Of a DNA stretch of 5,914 nucleotides, positions 1 to 4,840 are shown one piece after another. Made by a program: the position numbers and the translations under genes. Origin of the DNA: Sphingomonadales bacterium (GTDB lineage: Bacteria > Pseudomonadota > Alphaproteobacteria > Sphingomonadales > Sphingomonadaceae). The notes under the pieces are model-generated. The model worked only from the letters and a program-made list of their open reading frames with translations. It did not search any database and was not told the DNA's origin. Within the stretch, counting starts at the first letter, position 1, and every line of letters starts with the position of its first letter. The stretch is taken from contig JAIVHR010000049.1 in NCBI GenBank assembly GCA_020200935.1, positions 1 to 5,914 of the forward strand. Direction: 5' to 3'.

Positions 1-136
1 GGATCAGATGGACCTGCGACTGCATGCGATCGAGGATCACCTGGTTGACCCGGTTCATGTCGGAAGCGACGAGCGCGATGATCGGCTCGAGCGAGGGTTC
101 CGGCTTGCCGCGGATCGGGGTGACGGTGGCGCTCAT
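1..136 (-). CDS. ispB: Polyprenyl (octaprenyl/decaprenyl) diphosphate synthase, N-terminal fragment
   Basis: Only the first 45 codons are in the window; the gene continues past the left edge. The translation begins MSATVTPIRGKPEPSLEP and goes on through IIALVASDMNRVNQVILDRM to QSQVHLI. This matches the start of long-chain trans-polyprenyl diphosphate synthases of alphaproteobacteria, where a stretch like LVAxDMxxVNxxILxRMQS precedes the helix leading to the GGKRxRP motif. The family elongates farnesyl/geranyl diphosphate with isopentenyl diphosphate to make the ubiquinone side chain, in the cytoplasm. The catalytic DDxxD motifs lie outside the window, so the call rests on the N-terminus alone. 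The start at 136 is the only ATG that keeps this conserved beginning. It follows the dioxygenase gene by 58 nt on the same strand but is probably an independent housekeeping gene. Chain length cannot be told from this fragment. Confidence 0.75.
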   Translation of the reverse strand, partial: MSATVTPIRGKPEPSLEPIIALVASDMNRVNQVILDRMQSQVHLI

Positions 137-141
137 GGTCG

Positions 142-171
142 GGGCGGATGTGGGCGGAAACGGGCGGAAAG
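142..171. repeat. Three 10-bp direct repeats upstream of the polyprenyl synthase start
   Basis: On the plus strand, GGGGCGGATG, TGGGCGGAAA and CGGGCGGAAA follow each other with an exact 10-bp period. They share a GGGCGGA core. Read on the minus strand this is a TCCGCCC run just 5' of the ispB-like start codon at 136, in the 58-nt gap after the dioxygenase stop codon. The spacing is one helical turn, which would suit a protein-binding array, but it could equally be simple slippage sequence. No clear -35/-10 pair is visible in this gap. Confidence 0.5.
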
Positions 172-194
172 GCAAGATTGGCGCCGCCGCGCGA

Positions 195-1229
195 TCAGAG
201 CCCGAGCAATGTCTCGCGCCTGTCGAGCCATTTCTGACGCGCGGTGTAGGCGTGTTCGATGGCGCGCTTCTCGGCCTCGGAAAGATCGGGATGGTGGGTC
301 TCGAAGATCAGCACCACCCGGTCGCGATCCGACCGGTTCCAGGCTTCGTGCTCGTAACTGTCGTCGAAAGCGAGGATCTCGCCCTCGGTCCAGTGAAACT
401 CGCTCTCGCCGACGCGGATTGCGCAATCATCGGGCACGATCAAAGGCAGGTGGACGGTCAGCCGCGTGTTGGTCAGGCCGTGATGCGGCGGGATATGCGC
501 GCCTGGAGTCAGCCGCGAAAAGAAAATCTCCATCGGGTTGCCGTCGACGCGCACCAGATCGGCGGTTTCGAAGGCCGCCATCGTTTTCGGAAAGTGCTTC
601 TCGAGCCCGGTCGGCCTCGATTTTTCGAACAGATAGATCGCCGACCAGTCGAGCGTACCGCTGAGCTTCTGCCATTCGGGAGCCGGGATATCGGCCGGCA
701 CATAGGGTTCCATCATCCGCGTATCGCGCGCCGCCTGCTCATATTCCCTGCGGATATCGTGCCAGGCCGCTTCGATCGCCGCCGCCCAGCGAAGCTCGGA
801 GCGCGGGATCGAAGGCGAAGCCGGCAGATCGGGCATGTAGAAGACCGTCGGCTGCTGCATCGGCGCCTGAAAGGCAAAGTCGGCATCATGCGTCATGCTC
901 CAGACGGCGTTGCGGACCCGCGAAACGTCGGCGCCTTCCCTTGCACCGAATTCCTCTACCGTTCGCCGATGAAGATCGGAGAAAAAACGGCGGAAGACTT
1001 CGTCCGCGCGCGCCGAATGGGCGCGCATCTCCGCCGGCGCCTGCGGATCGTCCTTGGCCTGCCGGAGCCCCGGATTGATGTCGTCTCCGAGCGACCAGAT
1101 GGCGACCGCTTCCTCCTCGCGACCCGCCTCGTCGAGCTTCGCGCCGACATAGAGGGCGAGCTGCGCATTGCGGCGCTGGCTGCGGAAAATCTCCAGCAGC
1201 TGGTCGGGGGTTTGGTCGGAAAGCGACAT
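195..1229 (-). CDS. Aspartyl/asparaginyl beta-hydroxylase family 2-oxoglutarate/Fe(II) dioxygenase with TPR-like N-terminus
   Basis: The product is 344 aa from the chosen ATG (MSLSDQTPDQ). The C-terminal half, roughly residues 175-315, carries the family core (PF05118). It has PPHHGLTNTRLTVHLPL (about 247-263), in which His249 and Gly251 fit the HxG iron-ligand motif. FDDSYEHEAW (288-297) supplies the distal ligand His294. Arg304, nine residues before the final HPDL, fits the 2-oxoglutarate-binding arginine. The N-terminal third is helical and TPR-like (ALYVGAKLDEAGREEEAVAIW, about 25-45). Known members hydroxylate Asp/Asn beta-carbons or, in the LpxO branch, lipid A acyl chains; the substrate here is unknown. 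No signal peptide or membrane helix is evident, so it is probably cytoplasmic. A TTG at 1304 would extend the protein by 25 residues and overlap the upstream stop, but that extension looks non-coding in composition. The ATG at 1229 has only a modest GGCAGG about 10 nt upstream. It lies 71 nt downstream of the DUF411 gene; whether it belongs to the copper operon is uncertain. Confidence 0.88.
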   Translation of the reverse strand: MSLSDQTPDQLLEIFRSQRRNAQLALYVGAKLDEAGREEEAVAIWSLGDDINPGLRQAKDDPQAPAEMRAHSARADEVFRRFFSDLHRRTVEEFGAREGADVSRVRNAVWSMTHDADFAFQAPMQQPTVFYMPDLPASPSIPRSELRWAAAIEAAWHDIRREYEQAARDTRMMEPYVPADIPAPEWQKLSGTLDWSAIYLFEKSRPTGLEKHFPKTMAAFETADLVRVDGNPMEIFFSRLTPGAHIPPHHGLTNTRLTVHLPLIVPDDCAIRVGESEFHWTEGEILAFDDSYEHEAWNRSDRDRVVLIFETHHPDLSEAEKRAIEHAYTARQKWLDRRETLLGL

Positions 1230-1253
1230 GGCGAGCGTCGCCTGCCGTATCGG

Positions 1254-1288
1254 CCCGCCTCGCGCAAGGCCCGTGGCCCGAGGGCGGG
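1254..1288 (-). other. GC-rich intercistronic hairpin between the DUF411 and dioxygenase genes
   Basis: CCCGCC (1254-1259) pairs with GGCGGG (1283-1288). Inside this, GGCC-CGT-GGCC can form a further short stem. The element lies in the 71-nt non-coding gap between the DUF411 stop codon (1301-1303) and the dioxygenase ATG (1229). There is no T-run after it on the minus strand, so it is not a classical intrinsic terminator. It may act as an mRNA processing or stability element, or simply mark the end of the copper genes. Confidence 0.4.
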
Positions 1289-1300
1289 CGCACAGCGCCG

Positions 1301-1780
1301 TCAATATTGCGAGAAGACCCGACTTGCGCTGCCGTCGCGAGAAATCAGCAGCACCTGGTAGGGATCGCGGCGTTCGCCGATCTCCATGCCCGGCGACCCG
1401 ACCGGCATGCCGGGCACCGCAAGCCCTGCGGCATCGGGGCGTTCGGCGAGCAACCGGCGGATATCGGCGGCGGGGACATGGCCCTCGATCGCGTATCCGT
1501 CGATCTCGGCGGTGTGACAGGACCGCAGCGAATCGGGGACGCCGAGGCGCCGGGCGATCGGCGTGGTGTCGGCGACATCGGTCGCTTCGATCTCGAATCC
1601 GGCCTCGCGCAGATGATCGATCCAGGCGTTGCAGCAGCCGCAGCTCGGCGACTTGAAGACGCGCAGACTTGGCGGCGATGCGGCCACCGCCCGCGATTCG
1701 CCGCCGCCGCCCGAGCAGGCGACGAGCGCGACCGGCAGGGCGGCGAGGAAGGAACGGCGGGGGATCGGTCTGTCGAACAT
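1301..1780 (-). CDS. DUF411 family copper/metal-binding Tat lipoprotein
   Basis: The product is 159 aa. It starts MFDRPIPRRSFLAALPVALVAC: twin arginines (8-9) in an RRSFLA context, a hydrophobic stretch, and a lipobox LVAC with Cys22. This predicts Tat export and lipid anchoring. The mature part (about 38-155) has the DUF411 signatures: SPSCGCCNAW with CGCC at 47-50, SLRSCHTAEIDGYAIEGHVP with Cys88, His90 and His101, and AVPGMPVGSPGME (121-133). The DUF411 family is repeatedly linked to copper/silver resistance loci, and its cysteines and histidines are thought to bind metal; the exact biochemical role is not settled. The domain is thioredoxin-like in outline. A good Shine-Dalgarno sequence (GAAGGAAG) lies about 7 nt before the ATG. 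The copB stop codon is 17 nt upstream, so it is very probably cotranscribed with copA-copB. Upstream codons in the same frame are Arg-rich shadow sequence and were not included. Confidence 0.92.
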   Translation of the reverse strand: MFDRPIPRRSFLAALPVALVACSGGGGESRAVAASPPSLRVFKSPSCGCCNAWIDHLREAGFEIEATDVADTTPIARRLGVPDSLRSCHTAEIDGYAIEGHVPAADIRRLLAERPDAAGLAVPGMPVGSPGMEIGERRDPYQVLLISRDGSASRVFSQY

Positions 1781-1797
1781 CGAAAAGCTTCCTTCAG

Positions 1798-2802
1798 TCA
1801 GAACCAGGCGCGCAGGCCCGCGAGGAACAGCCAGCGATCGGGATCGCCGCCGGCGGCGCGGGTGTAATCGGCCGTGTCGCCGATGTCGCGCTGCCATTCG
1901 AGGCCGATATAGGGCGCAAATTCGGGAACGATCTCGTAGCGCAGCCGCAACCCGGCCTCAATCTCGCCGAGCCCGGCGCCGATGCCGAGTTCGGGCATGT
2001 CCCGCGCGGCGAAGCCGGCCTCGATCCGCGGCTGGAGGATCAGCCGCTGGGTCAGCCGCTGATCATATTCGGCCTCGAAGCGTGCGGTGAGGTCGCCCTC
2101 GTCGGAAAGGAAGGCGGCGGCGTCGATCTCGAAGAAATAGGGGGCGAGGCCCTGGATGCCGGCGACGAGGTGGGCGCGATCGGGCCCATCAAGAACAGTA
2201 TGCGGACGCAGATCGTAGCGCGCGCCGAGCTGGAGATCGAACCAGGGTCCGATGGCGTGGCTCCAGAGCGCCTGGAACTCGGCCTCCTCGAGCGCGCCAC
2301 CGAACGCGCCTTCTCCTTCGCTCTTGATCCAGAGCTTGTCGATATCGCCGCCGAGCCAGCCGTTCGCCTCCCAGACATAGCCGTCCTCGCCCCCGCCGAT
2401 CCGCGCCTCGAGCCGGTCGAGCATGAATTTGCGGGTCGTCATGCCGCCATGCTCGCGCCGCATCTGCTCGCGCGCCGCGGACATATCGGCGGGCGGGAAG
2501 AGCCTATCGGCCGCGTGCTCGGGGCCGGCGAAGGCTTCGGGCGGCGGGGCGGATTGCGGGGCTGGTATGTCGGCGGGCGCGTCCGGCATGGCATGGCCCG
2601 CATGGGGGTCGGTGGGTTCTTCCATCTGGTGACCGGAATGCGGGTCGGCGGGCTCCTCCGTCTGGTGGCCGACATGCTGCGCCTGGAGCGGGACGGCCCA
2701 GAATACCATCGTCATTCCCGCGAAGACGGGAATCCATGGAACAGTCCGGCGCCATGGATTCCCGCCTTCGCGGGAATGACGGCGGTGGGGAGACAAACGC
2801 AT
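1798..2802 (-). CDS. copB: Copper resistance protein B (outer-membrane copper-binding protein)
   Basis: The product is 334 aa. The C-terminal two-thirds (about 105-334) is the CopB domain (PF05275). It runs from MTTRKFMLDRLEARI through GYVWEANGWLGGDIDKLWIKSEGE-type sequence and beta-strand-rich GARYDLRP and PYIGLEWQRDIGDTADY, and ends in an aromatic residue (AWF) as outer-membrane barrels do. Residues 43-72 are a His/Met-rich segment (two copies of a GHQxEEPxDPHx unit, then GHAM), a likely copper-binding region in the periplasm. The start at 2802 is fixed by a 1-nt overlap with the copA stop (TGATG) and a strong GGGGGAGG seven nt upstream. The oddity is the leader: residues 8-31 are encoded by a repeat element, giving an unusually long, Arg-rich n-region (to residue 19) and a hydrophobic stretch VPWIPVFAGMTMVFWAVPL before a plausible signal peptidase site after Ala41 (PLQA). 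The leader still looks export-competent, but that is inference. Confidence 0.95.
   Translation of the reverse strand: MRLSPHRRHSREGGNPWRRTVPWIPVFAGMTMVFWAVPLQAQHVGHQTEEPADPHSGHQMEEPTDPHAGHAMPDAPADIPAPQSAPPPEAFAGPEHAADRLFPPADMSAAREQMRREHGGMTTRKFMLDRLEARIGGGEDGYVWEANGWLGGDIDKLWIKSEGEGAFGGALEEAEFQALWSHAIGPWFDLQLGARYDLRPHTVLDGPDRAHLVAGIQGLAPYFFEIDAAAFLSDEGDLTARFEAEYDQRLTQRLILQPRIEAGFAARDMPELGIGAGLGEIEAGLRLRYEIVPEFAPYIGLEWQRDIGDTADYTRAAGGDPDRWLFLAGLRAWF
2599..2670 (-). repeat. Tandem 36-bp repeat in copB encoding a His-rich copper-binding segment
   Basis: Two adjacent in-frame 36-bp units encode CopB residues 45-56 (GHQTEEPADPHS) and 57-68 (GHQMEEPTDPHA). The 12-residue units match at 9 positions and are followed by GHAMPD, the start of a partial third unit. 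Each unit supplies two histidines, and one has an added methionine, typical of variable His/Met copper-binding segments ahead of the CopB barrel. Unit number in such segments commonly varies between strains. Confidence 0.85.
2710..2781. repeat. REP-like inverted-repeat element (paired palindromes) inside the copB leader
   Basis: Two 30-bp arms, 2710-2739 and 2752-2781, are inverted copies of each other with one mismatch (29 of 30), separated by 12 nt. Each arm holds its own smaller hairpin with ATTCCCG and CGGGAAT stems (right arm: ATTCCCGC-CTTC-GCGGGAAT). Arms containing GTCATTCCCGCGAA and GGGAATCCATGG belong to a dispersed intergenic repeat common in many proteobacterial genomes, recognised by its accidental translations such as HSREGGNPW and PWIPAFAGMT. 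Here the whole 72 bp lies exactly in codon phase in copB and encodes residues 8-31. In mRNA the arms could form a long stem with a 12-nt loop starting 21 nt after the copB start codon. Confidence 0.9.
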
Positions 2803-4535
2803 CAAGCCGCCTCCCCCTCCATCGGGCGCACGGTGACGACGTTGAACATGCCGGCATGCATGTGCATCAGCAGGTGGCAGTGGAAGGCCCAGTCGCCCGG
2901 CGCGTCGGCGGTCAGATCGAAGCGGATGAAGCCGCCGGGGAGCACATTGACGGTGTGCTTGCGCGGCTGGCGGCCGGGATGGCCGTTGACCAGCTCGAAA
3001 AAATGGCCGTGCAAATGGATCGGGTGGGTCATCATCGTGTCGTTGACGAGCTTGACCCGCACTCGCTCGTTCCGCGCGAAGCGGATCGGTTCGACGATCT
3101 CGGAGAATTTCCGGCCGTCGAAACCCCACATATAGCGTTCCATATTGCCGGTCAGGTGGATCTCGAGATCGCGGCTCGGCGGGCGCGGATCGGGGTTGGG
3201 CGCGAGCGCCTCGAGATCGGTATAGACGAGGACGCGGTGGTCGACCTCTTCGAGACCGAGGCCGCGGTCGCCGATCCGCTCGGCCGGCATCGGTGCGATC
3301 ATCTCGACGCCGGGGGTCAGCGCGACCTGCGGCGCGTTGTCGCCGTCGCGCATGTCCATCTCGCCGTGATCCATGCCGCCGCCGGTACTACCATGCTCCG
3401 CATGGCCGCCCGCCATCGCCATGCCCATGTCGCGCATCGTCAAGGTCGGGCGCTCGCGCAGCGGCGGCACCGGCGCCGTCATGCCGGGGCGCGGGGCCAG
3501 CGTCGCGCGGGTCAGCCCCGAACGGTCGATGCTCTCGGCGATAAAACCGTAGGCGCGATTCTCGGTCGGGGTGACGATGACGTCATAGGTCTCGGCGACG
3601 CCGATCTGCAATTCGTCGGTCTCGACCGGGCGGACATTCTCGCCGTCGGCATTGACCACAATCATCGGCAGATCCGGGATGCGGATATTGAAGTTGCTCA
3701 TCGCCGAGGCGTTGATGATCCGCAGCCGCACCCGCTCGCCGGGCTCGAACAGCCCGGTCCAGTTCTCCCGGGGCCCGTGGCCGTTGACGAGATAGCTGTA
3801 GGTCGCGCCGGTGACGTCGGCGATGTCCGACGGCATCATCCGCATCCCGCCCCACATCAGCCGCTCCTCGGCGCTCATCTCGCGCCCGTCGAACAGCGTA
3901 TTCTGCTGGCGGTTGAAATAGTCGGGGCTTTGCTTGAGCTTCCGCAGGATGGTGTGCGGATGCATGAAGCTCCAGTCGGAGAGCACCAGCACATGCTCGC
4001 GGTCGTAAGCCACCGGATCGCGATGCGCCGGATCGATGACGATCGGCCCGTAATGCCCCATCGCCTCCTGCATATCCGAATGGCTGTGATACCAATAGGT
4101 GCCGGCCTGGCGGACCGGGAACTCGTAGGTGAAGGTCTCGTGCGGGCGGATGCCGGGGAAGGAGACGCCGGGTACGCCGTCCATCTCGAAAGGCAGCAGC
4201 AGCCCGTGCCAGTGGATCGAGCTGTCGGCATCGAGATGGTTGGTGACGGCGATGCGCAGATTCTGCCCCTCGCGGAGCCGGATCAGCGGTGCCGGAAGCG
4301 TGCCGTTGACGGTGATCGCATGGCCGGTGCGGCCGCCGACGGTGAAGCGAGTCTCGCCGATCGTGAGCGCGATCTCCTCGCCCGAAAGAACACCGGGGCT
4401 CGCCGCGGCCATCGGCCGATGATGACCGTGGCTCTGTGCGCGCGCCCAGCCGGGCAGCAGGCTCGAGGCGGCAAGCCCGCCGCCCAGCGCGAGCGCGCCC
4501 GACAGCAATCCTCGGCGGTCGATTGTCGATGGCAT
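2802..4535 (-). CDS. copA: Copper resistance protein A, periplasmic multicopper oxidase
   Basis: The product is 577 aa, within the usual range for CopA/PcoA-type multicopper oxidases. A Tat signal opens it: DRRGLLSG (6-13), a hydrophobic run, and cleavage near ARAQ (31-34). The three cupredoxin domains carry all expected copper ligands: HWH (108-110), YHSH (149-152), HPIHLH (504-509) and HCHLLMHMHAGM (552-563). In the last, His552-Cys553-His554 bridge the T1 and trinuclear sites, with His558 and Met563 as T1 ligands. A Met/His-rich insertion (about 367-396: MRDMGMAMAGGHAEH, then GGGMDHGEMDM) resembles the Cu(I)-binding loops of this family. The likely role is oxidation of Cu(I) to less toxic Cu(II), or copper sequestration, in the periplasm. 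The gene begins 10 nt after the broken csoR gene, with a weak AGAGAAG ribosome site overlapping that region, and is coupled to copB. The opposite strand is open over most of its length, a codon-bias shadow. Confidence 0.97.
   Translation of the reverse strand: MPSTIDRRGLLSGALALGGGLAASSLLPGWARAQSHGHHRPMAAASPGVLSGEEIALTIGETRFTVGGRTGHAITVNGTLPAPLIRLREGQNLRIAVTNHLDADSSIHWHGLLLPFEMDGVPGVSFPGIRPHETFTYEFPVRQAGTYWYHSHSDMQEAMGHYGPIVIDPAHRDPVAYDREHVLVLSDWSFMHPHTILRKLKQSPDYFNRQQNTLFDGREMSAEERLMWGGMRMMPSDIADVTGATYSYLVNGHGPRENWTGLFEPGERVRLRIINASAMSNFNIRIPDLPMIVVNADGENVRPVETDELQIGVAETYDVIVTPTENRAYGFIAESIDRSGLTRATLAPRPGMTAPVPPLRERPTLTMRDMGMAMAGGHAEHGSTGGGMDHGEMDMRDGDNAPQVALTPGVEMIAPMPAERIGDRGLGLEEVDHRVLVYTDLEALAPNPDPRPPSRDLEIHLTGNMERYMWGFDGRKFSEIVEPIRFARNERVRVKLVNDTMMTHPIHLHGHFFELVNGHPGRQPRKHTVNVLPGGFIRFDLTADAPGDWAFHCHLLMHMHAGMFNVVTVRPMEGEAA
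2803..2820 (-). promoter_or_regulatory. copB ribosome binding site within the copA 3' end; TGATG translational coupling
   Basis: On the minus strand a purine run GGAGGGGGAGG (2820-2810) ends seven nt before the copB ATG (2802-2800). It lies inside the last codons of copA (EGEAA). The copA stop TGA (2804-2802) shares its A with the copB ATG, so ribosomes ending copA can restart on copB. This decides the copB start and rules out short starts at Met30 or Met32 inside the leader. Confidence 0.85.
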
Positions 4536-4545
4536 GCTATCTTCT

Positions 4546-4757
4546 CTACCGGCCGAGCTTGCCGAACAGATCGATCAGCTCGGCGAATTTCTCGCGCTGG
4601 GCGCCGGCATCGCCGCTCTCGATCGCCTCGGCGACGCAGTGATCGGCATGATGGGCGAGCACCTGCAATAGCGCTCCTCCTCCATCATCCTGGCGATCCC
4701 GCGCGCCTGCCCCTCGATGCGGTGCATGCGCGCGATTTCGCGGGTGAACTTGCTCAT
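4546..4757 (-). pseudogene. csoR: CsoR/FrmR-family (DUF156) metal-sensing repressor, broken by an internal deletion
   Basis: From the ATG at 4757 the frame reads MSKFTREIARMHRIEGQARG through ARMMEEERYC, a standard helix 1 of the CsoR/RcnR/FrmR family, ending in the first metal/thiol ligand Cys (Cys31 here, Cys36 in M. tuberculosis CsoR). Two nt later, in another frame, VLAHHADHCVAEAIESGD and QREKFAELIDLFGKLGR follow, the normal helix 2-3 end with the ligand pair His-x3-Cys (HADHC), closing at a TAG at 4546-4548. Between the parts about 20 codons are missing (58 nt if the ancestor was about 89 aa), which shifts the frame. The junction is near 4662-4665. The original frame instead runs into unrelated sequence and stops at 4575, giving a 60-residue product lacking most of the four-helix-bundle core and two of the three ligands. 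Loss of repressor function is likely. Whether copper, formaldehyde or another signal was sensed cannot be proven; linkage to copA favours copper. Confidence 0.85.
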
Positions 4758-4782
4758 GTCGGATGCGTTTCCCTTTTGGCGG

Positions 4783-4816
4783 TTGACGCGGGATATACCC
4801 TCCCCCAGTATAGTAT
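4783..4816 (+). promoter_or_regulatory. Candidate promoter for the Grx-MauE/DUF305 unit
   Basis: TTGACG (4783-4788) is a good -35 element. A 17-bp spacer leads to CAGTAT (4806-4811); TATAGT (4809-4814) is an alternative -10 with a 20-bp spacer. The ATG of the fusion gene follows at 4841. The operator-like dyad at 4794-4812 covers the spacer and -10, where a repressor would block polymerase. Confidence 0.5.
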
Positions 4817-4819
4817 CAA
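4792..4819 (-). promoter_or_regulatory. Candidate promoter for the csoR-copA-copB unit
   Basis: On the minus strand TTGATA (4819-4814) and TATATC (4797-4792) are separated by 16 bp and face the broken csoR gene at 4757. The same dyad at 4794-4812 lies between and across the two boxes, so one bound regulator could control both directions. The assignment rests on box resemblance only. Confidence 0.45.
4794..4812. promoter_or_regulatory. CsoR/FrmR-type operator dyad in the divergent intergenic region
   Basis: TATAC (4794-4798) and GTATA (4808-4812) form a perfect inverted repeat around a C-rich 9-bp core, CCTCCCCCA. An A/T flank, C-run core, A/T flank layout of this length is the operator form described for DUF156 repressors of the CsoR/FrmR family. 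Its placement between the remains of a DUF156 gene and the divergent Grx-MauE gene supports the assignment. A MerR-type site is less likely because the arms are A/T-rich rather than ACCTTCC-like. Confidence 0.6.
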
Positions 4820-4840
4820 GCACCAAATGGGAAATTCGCG

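Noticed and set aside
1230..1304. TTG start giving a 369-residue dioxygenase
   Set aside because: The added 25 residues look non-coding and there is no clear ribosome site for the TTG. The ATG at 1229 begins a plausible helical N-terminus. Kept as a minor possibility.
24..1361. 445-codon plus-strand open frame opposite the dioxygenase gene
   Set aside because: It is a mirror of the minus-strand gene, which has conserved HxG, distal His and Arg motifs. The plus-strand product resembles nothing and runs across two gene boundaries.
2710..2781. CRISPR repeat, transposon end or rho-independent terminator
   Set aside because: There are only two arms in inverted orientation, with no spacers, no transposase and no T-run; the element lies within an open reading frame. 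A dispersed REP-like element fits better.
2803..3129. 109-residue N-terminal extension of copB
   Set aside because: It overlaps the copA 3' end in another frame and is Arg/Pro-rich shadow sequence. The strong ribosome site and TGATG overlap place the start at 2802.
4546..4757. Programmed frameshift in csoR
   Set aside because: A frameshift alone would not restore the roughly 20 missing residues between the ligand Cys and the HADHC motif, and no slippery sequence or stimulatory structure is evident.
4783..4814. MerR/CueR-type promoter (dyad in a 20-bp spacer)
   Set aside because: The spacing with TATAGT is compatible, but the dyad arms are TATAC/GTATA around a C-run rather than the ACCTTCC-type arms of CueR sites, and the adjacent regulator remnant is of the CsoR/FrmR family.
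4575..4826. 83-codon minus-strand frame from 4826 as an intact small gene
   Set aside because: Its first 23 codons cover the operator and promoter region, and its C-terminal half is out-of-frame csoR sequence. It is better explained as a broken csoR starting at 4757.
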